Source: Isoptericola sp. BMS4
GTDB taxonomy: Bacteria > Actinomycetota > Actinomycetes > Actinomycetales > Cellulomonadaceae
Reading direction: 5' to 3'
Assembly (NCBI RefSeq): GCF_011634835.1
Contig: NZ_SIRP01000001.1
Span: forward strand, 4,163,192 to 4,227,191
DNA length: 64,000 nt
This document shows, piece by piece, positions 61,416 through 64,000 of this stretch. A model generated the notes under the pieces. That model was not told the origin of the DNA, searched no databases, and saw nothing but the letters and a program-made list of their open reading frames with translations. A program made the translations under genes and the position numbers. Numbering within the stretch: the first letter of the stretch is position 1; every line of letters begins with the position of its first letter.

Positions 61416-62714
61416 TCACCCGCGCCCTGCGGCCGTCTCCATGGTCGCCACGATGCTCGCGGCGTCGCCGTTGCCGGCGAGCAGCTCGACGACGGCCGTG
61501 TTCAGCGCGTTGCCGACGTTCTGGCCGAGCACGGTGTCCATCCACGTGGAGACGTAGGCGGCGTTGTTGTAGGCCTCCATGATCGGCTCGAGCGCCGGGT
61601 CGGCGACGGCACCCTGGGCCTCGGTGCTGGCCGGGATGGTCTGGTACGCCTCGGCGTACTTCTCCTGCTGGTCCTTCGTCGCGATGAAGTTGAGGAACTC
61701 CTCGCACGCGGACGGGGAGTCGTTCGAGCAGGCGAACCCGTCGACGCCGCCCATCATCGCCGTCGGGTCGCCCTCGCCACCCTCGACCTCCGGGAAGGGG
61801 AACCAGCCGAGGTCGGGCAGCGGCTTCTCGTCCGGGGTCAGGGAGGCGATCACGCCGACGTCCCAGCCGCCCATAAGCTCCATGGCGGCCTTGTGGTTCG
61901 CGATGAGGCCGGCCGACGACCCGGCCCCCTCCTGGGGGTCGGTGGTCAGGAAGCCCTCGTGGAACGGCTCGGTGGCCGCGAAGTCCTCGAGGTCCTGACC
62001 GGCGCGCAGCCAGCACTCGTCCGAGAAGTCCGGCGAGGTGGAGAGGTTCTCGATCGTCTCCTGCGAGCACTCGCGCAGCGCGAAGAAGTAGAACCAGTGC
62101 GCGGCGGGCCATGCGGCCTTCGCCCCGAGCGCGATCGGCTCGATACCGGCGTCCTTGAGCTGGTCGTTCGCGGCCTCGAGCTCGGTGAACGTCGTCGGCG
62201 TCGACGCGACGCCGGCCTCGTCGAAGAGGTCCTGCGAGTAGAACATGCCGCCGGGCAGCACCGCGGTCGGCACCGCGTAGTTCTTGCCGTCGACGACGAA
62301 CGCCGACAGGGCGGCGCCCATCGACTCCTTGGCCTCGTCGCTGAGGGAGCCGGTGAGGTCCTTCACGTTGCCGCTCGCGACGATGTCCGCCAGCTTCTGA
62401 CCGCCGCGGGCCATGAAGACGTCCGGCATGTCGCCGGAGTTGGCGGCGGTCTGGAGCTTGCCGTCCATGTCCTCGTTCTGGATGGACTGGATCTCGAAGT
62501 CCACGTCCGGGTGGTCCTCGGTGAAGGCCGCGGTCGCGTCCTCCCAGTACTGCTTGCCGGGGCCGGTGGTCGAGTTGTGCCAGACGGTCAGGGTGACCGG
62601 GCCGCCCTCGTCATTCGAACCGCCGTCGTCGCCGCCCGCGCAGGCGGCGAGCCCGCCCACGCCCATGACCAGGGCGGCCGTGACCGCGAGCGGCCTACGC
62701 ACGCGCATCTTCAT
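61416..62714 (-). CDS. Sugar ABC transporter substrate-binding lipoprotein (CUT1)
   Basis: A 432-residue family-1 solute-binding protein with a lipoprotein signal ending GLAAC (Cys at about 23) and an Asp/Gly-rich linker. The mature part begins VTLTVWHNSTTGPGK, as in sugar-binding proteins of cellobiose/xylobiose type. GAGGAGG, 8 nt before ATG 62714, fixes the start. It leads the uptake operon under a LacI-type operator at 62835-62852 and is divergent from a LacI gene. Confidence 0.9.
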   Translation of the reverse strand: MKMRVRRPLAVTAALVMGVGGLAACAGGDDGGSNDEGGPVTLTVWHNSTTGPGKQYWEDATAAFTEDHPDVDFEIQSIQNEDMDGKLQTAANSGDMPDVFMARGGQKLADIVASGNVKDLTGSLSDEAKESMGAALSAFVVDGKNYAVPTAVLPGGMFYSQDLFDEAGVASTPTTFTELEAANDQLKDAGIEPIALGAKAAWPAAHWFYFFALRECSQETIENLSTSPDFSDECWLRAGQDLEDFAATEPFHEGFLTTDPQEGAGSSAGLIANHKAAMELMGGWDVGVIASLTPDEKPLPDLGWFPFPEVEGGEGDPTAMMGGVDGFACSNDSPSACEEFLNFIATKDQQEKYAEAYQTIPASTEAQGAVADPALEPIMEAYNNAAYVSTWMDTVLGQNVGNALNTAVVELLAGNGDAASIVATMETAAGRG

Positions 62715-62829
62715 GACTGATCCTCCTCGTCGAGAATGCCTGTCGCTCGGGTACCGACCCACGACGGCATCTGTACCCGCGGCTGTACGGGTGTTGCCGC
62801 GCACTAGCCTCGCGATGTCGCACCCTCTG

Positions 62830-62852
62830 TGTCAATCGTTTTCGATAACGAT
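62830..62852. promoter_or_regulatory. LacI-type operator with overlapping -35 element
   Basis: ATCGTTTTCGATAACGAT (62835-62852) is a palindrome matching at 16 of 18 positions. TTGACA, read on the minus strand (62835-62830), overlaps its left edge and may be the -35 of the binding-protein promoter. It lies about 120 bp upstream of the binding-protein ATG and about 70 bp upstream of the LacI GTG. Confidence 0.75.
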
Positions 62853-62923
62853 TTCGTGACCCGGCGCACCGACTCCTGCCGTCCTGCCCGGACGGAGCGC
62901 TCCGCGCGGCATACTGTCGTCCC

Positions 62924-63976
62924 GTGGAGACCACCGCCGAGCCGACCCCGCCGAGCCGTCCCGCCGCTGCCGGCCGCGTGACGATCTCGGACGTCGCGCG
63001 CGTCGCCGGCGTCTCCGTCGCCACCGTGTCCAAGGTGGTGAACAACCGCTACGGCGTCGCCGCCACGACCGCCGAGCGCGTGCTCGCCGTCGTCGAGGAG
63101 CTCGGCTACGAGTCCTCGCTCGTGGCACGCAGCCTGCGCCGCGGCAGCACCGGCGTCGTCGGCGTCCTCGTCGACGAGTTCGAGCCCTACTCGACCGAGC
63201 TGCTCAAGGGGATCTCCGCCGCGGTGGGCGGCACCGGGTACGAGCTGCTGGCGTACGCCGGCGCCACGGACGGCGGGGGCATGGCCGGCTGGGAACGCCG
63301 GTCACTGTCGCGGCTCGCCGGGACGCTCGTGGACGGCGCCATCGTCGTGACGCCGTCGATGGTGCTGTCGACGGACGTCGCCGTCCCCGTGGTCGCCGTC
63401 GACCCCCACACCGGGCCGGAGGGCACCCCGACCGTCGACTCCGACAACACCACCGGGGCGCGGGAGGCGGTCGAGCACCTCCTCGAGCTGGGCCACCGGC
63501 GCATCGCCCACCTCGCCGGGCGTGCCGACCTCGAGTCCGCCCGCCTGCGCGAGCTCGGGTACCGGCAGGCACTGGAGGCGGCCGGGATCGCCGTCGACCC
63601 CGCGCTGGTCCGCGTGGGCGGCTATCGGCCGGACCTCGCGGACGCCCCCGCCCGCGAGCTGCTCGACCCGGCGTCCGGCGAGCGGCCCACCGCCGTGTTC
63701 GCCGGCAACGACCTGTCCGCCATCCACCTCATGGAGGTGGCCCACGAGCTCGGGCTGCGCGTCCCGGAGGACCTGTCGGTCGTGGGCTTCGACAACATCC
63801 CCGAGTCGTGGAGCTCCGTCCCGCCCCTGACGACGGTGGCCCAGCCCCTGCACCGCATGGGCGCCGAGGCGCTGCGGATGCTGCTCGCGCTGCTCGAGGG
63901 CGGGTCGCCCGAACCGCACCTGCGCCTGCCGACCTCGCTGGTGCAGCGCGCCAGCACCGCTCCCCCACCGGCCTAG
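62924..63976 (+). CDS. LacI-family regulator of the sugar ABC / GH3 operon
   Basis: The 350-residue LacI protein has its helix-turn-helix at about 18-65 (VTISDVARVAGVSVATVSKVVNN, shown as DVARVAGVSVATVSKVVNN) and a full sugar-binding core domain ending PEDLSVVGFDNIPESW and PLTTVAQPL. It is divergent from the binding-protein gene with a classic operator between them. TACTGT (62912-62917) is 6 bp before the GTG and no Shine-Dalgarno sequence is present, suggesting a leaderless mRNA. Confidence 0.92.
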   Translation: METTAEPTPPSRPAAAGRVTISDVARVAGVSVATVSKVVNNRYGVAATTAERVLAVVEELGYESSLVARSLRRGSTGVVGVLVDEFEPYSTELLKGISAAVGGTGYELLAYAGATDGGGMAGWERRSLSRLAGTLVDGAIVVTPSMVLSTDVAVPVVAVDPHTGPEGTPTVDSDNTTGAREAVEHLLELGHRRIAHLAGRADLESARLRELGYRQALEAAGIAVDPALVRVGGYRPDLADAPARELLDPASGERPTAVFAGNDLSAIHLMEVAHELGLRVPEDLSVVGFDNIPESWSSVPPLTTVAQPLHRMGAEALRMLLALLEGGSPEPHLRLPTSLVQRASTAPPPA

Positions 63977-64000
63977 GAGCGTCGCGCACCTCCGGCTCAG

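Overview
This 64 kb window is a contiguous piece of chromosome from a very high-GC actinobacterium. The sequence shows G/C-ending codons almost throughout, frequent GTG starts, ATGA/GTGA gene overlaps, and an HspR-type dnaK-grpE-dnaJ-hspR heat-shock operon with HAIR operators. Sugar ABC uptake, a GH3 glycosidase and secreted carbohydrate-binding proteins suggest a soil or plant-associated polymer degrader, perhaps of the Cellulomonas/Cellulosimicrobium/Isoptericola group in Micrococcales. That taxonomic placement is inference, because no marker gene here was compared. I find 57 protein genes, one tRNA, and no rRNA, CRISPR array, transposase or phage gene.

Layout. 0.1-11.7 kb: tRNA-Ser(CGA), a secreted glycerophosphodiesterase with a carbohydrate-binding tail, an SDR, two divergent PAS-ANTAR paralogues, a CBS protein, a heptanucleotide tandem repeat, a Cthe_2159-like lipoprotein, a sirtuin/esterase pair, and a ROK regulator with a Gfo/Idh/MocA oxidoreductase. 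11.8-21.6 kb: an IclR-headed L-carnitine locus, made of a peptide-type ABC importer, a beta-lactamase-fold serine hydrolase, then cdhC-cdhA-cdhB. Together these should oxidise carnitine to 3-dehydrocarnitine, cleave it to acetoacetate plus betainyl-CoA, and release glycine betaine. 21.7-28.7 kb: a phytoene-desaturase-like flavoprotein carrying an in-frame palindromic insertion, a transglutaminase-like protein, a kinase/regulator/DUF4097 operon, tadA, and upp behind a duplicated 62-bp control element. 28.7-33.8 kb: a 1264-residue ECF sigma factor fused to a zinc finger, membrane segments and a large outer domain; a degenerate-GGDEF-like protein; and a DUF1540 protein.

34.0-39.4 kb: hspR, dnaJ, grpE and dnaK, with a 26-bp-stem inverted repeat between grpE and dnaJ, and next to them a protein of four tandem cold-shock domains. 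39.6-50.1 kb: a YtrA-like GntR/ABC system, an MFS exporter, a TetR/reductase pair, an acyltransferase, an ECF sigma factor with a probable membrane partner, a GNAT, and a membrane dipeptidase. 50.3-54.9 kb: an MHS transporter, a sulfatase and a LacI regulator, with a perfect 13-bp dyad operator at the promoter. 55-64 kb: an S4 RNA-binding protein, aspartase, and a sugar ABC importer / GH3 glycosidase operon controlled by a divergent LacI regulator.

The strongest candidates for unusual biology are the membrane-anchored sigma factor, the four-cold-shock-domain protein, the carnitine operon with its atypical importer and hydrolase, and several repeat or palindrome structures: the coding palindrome at 22.4 kb, the heptad array at 4.9 kb, the tadA-upp duplication and the grpE-dnaJ hairpin. 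About a dozen genes have a TANNNT hexamer 6-8 bp upstream of the start codon and no Shine-Dalgarno sequence, so leaderless translation looks common here.
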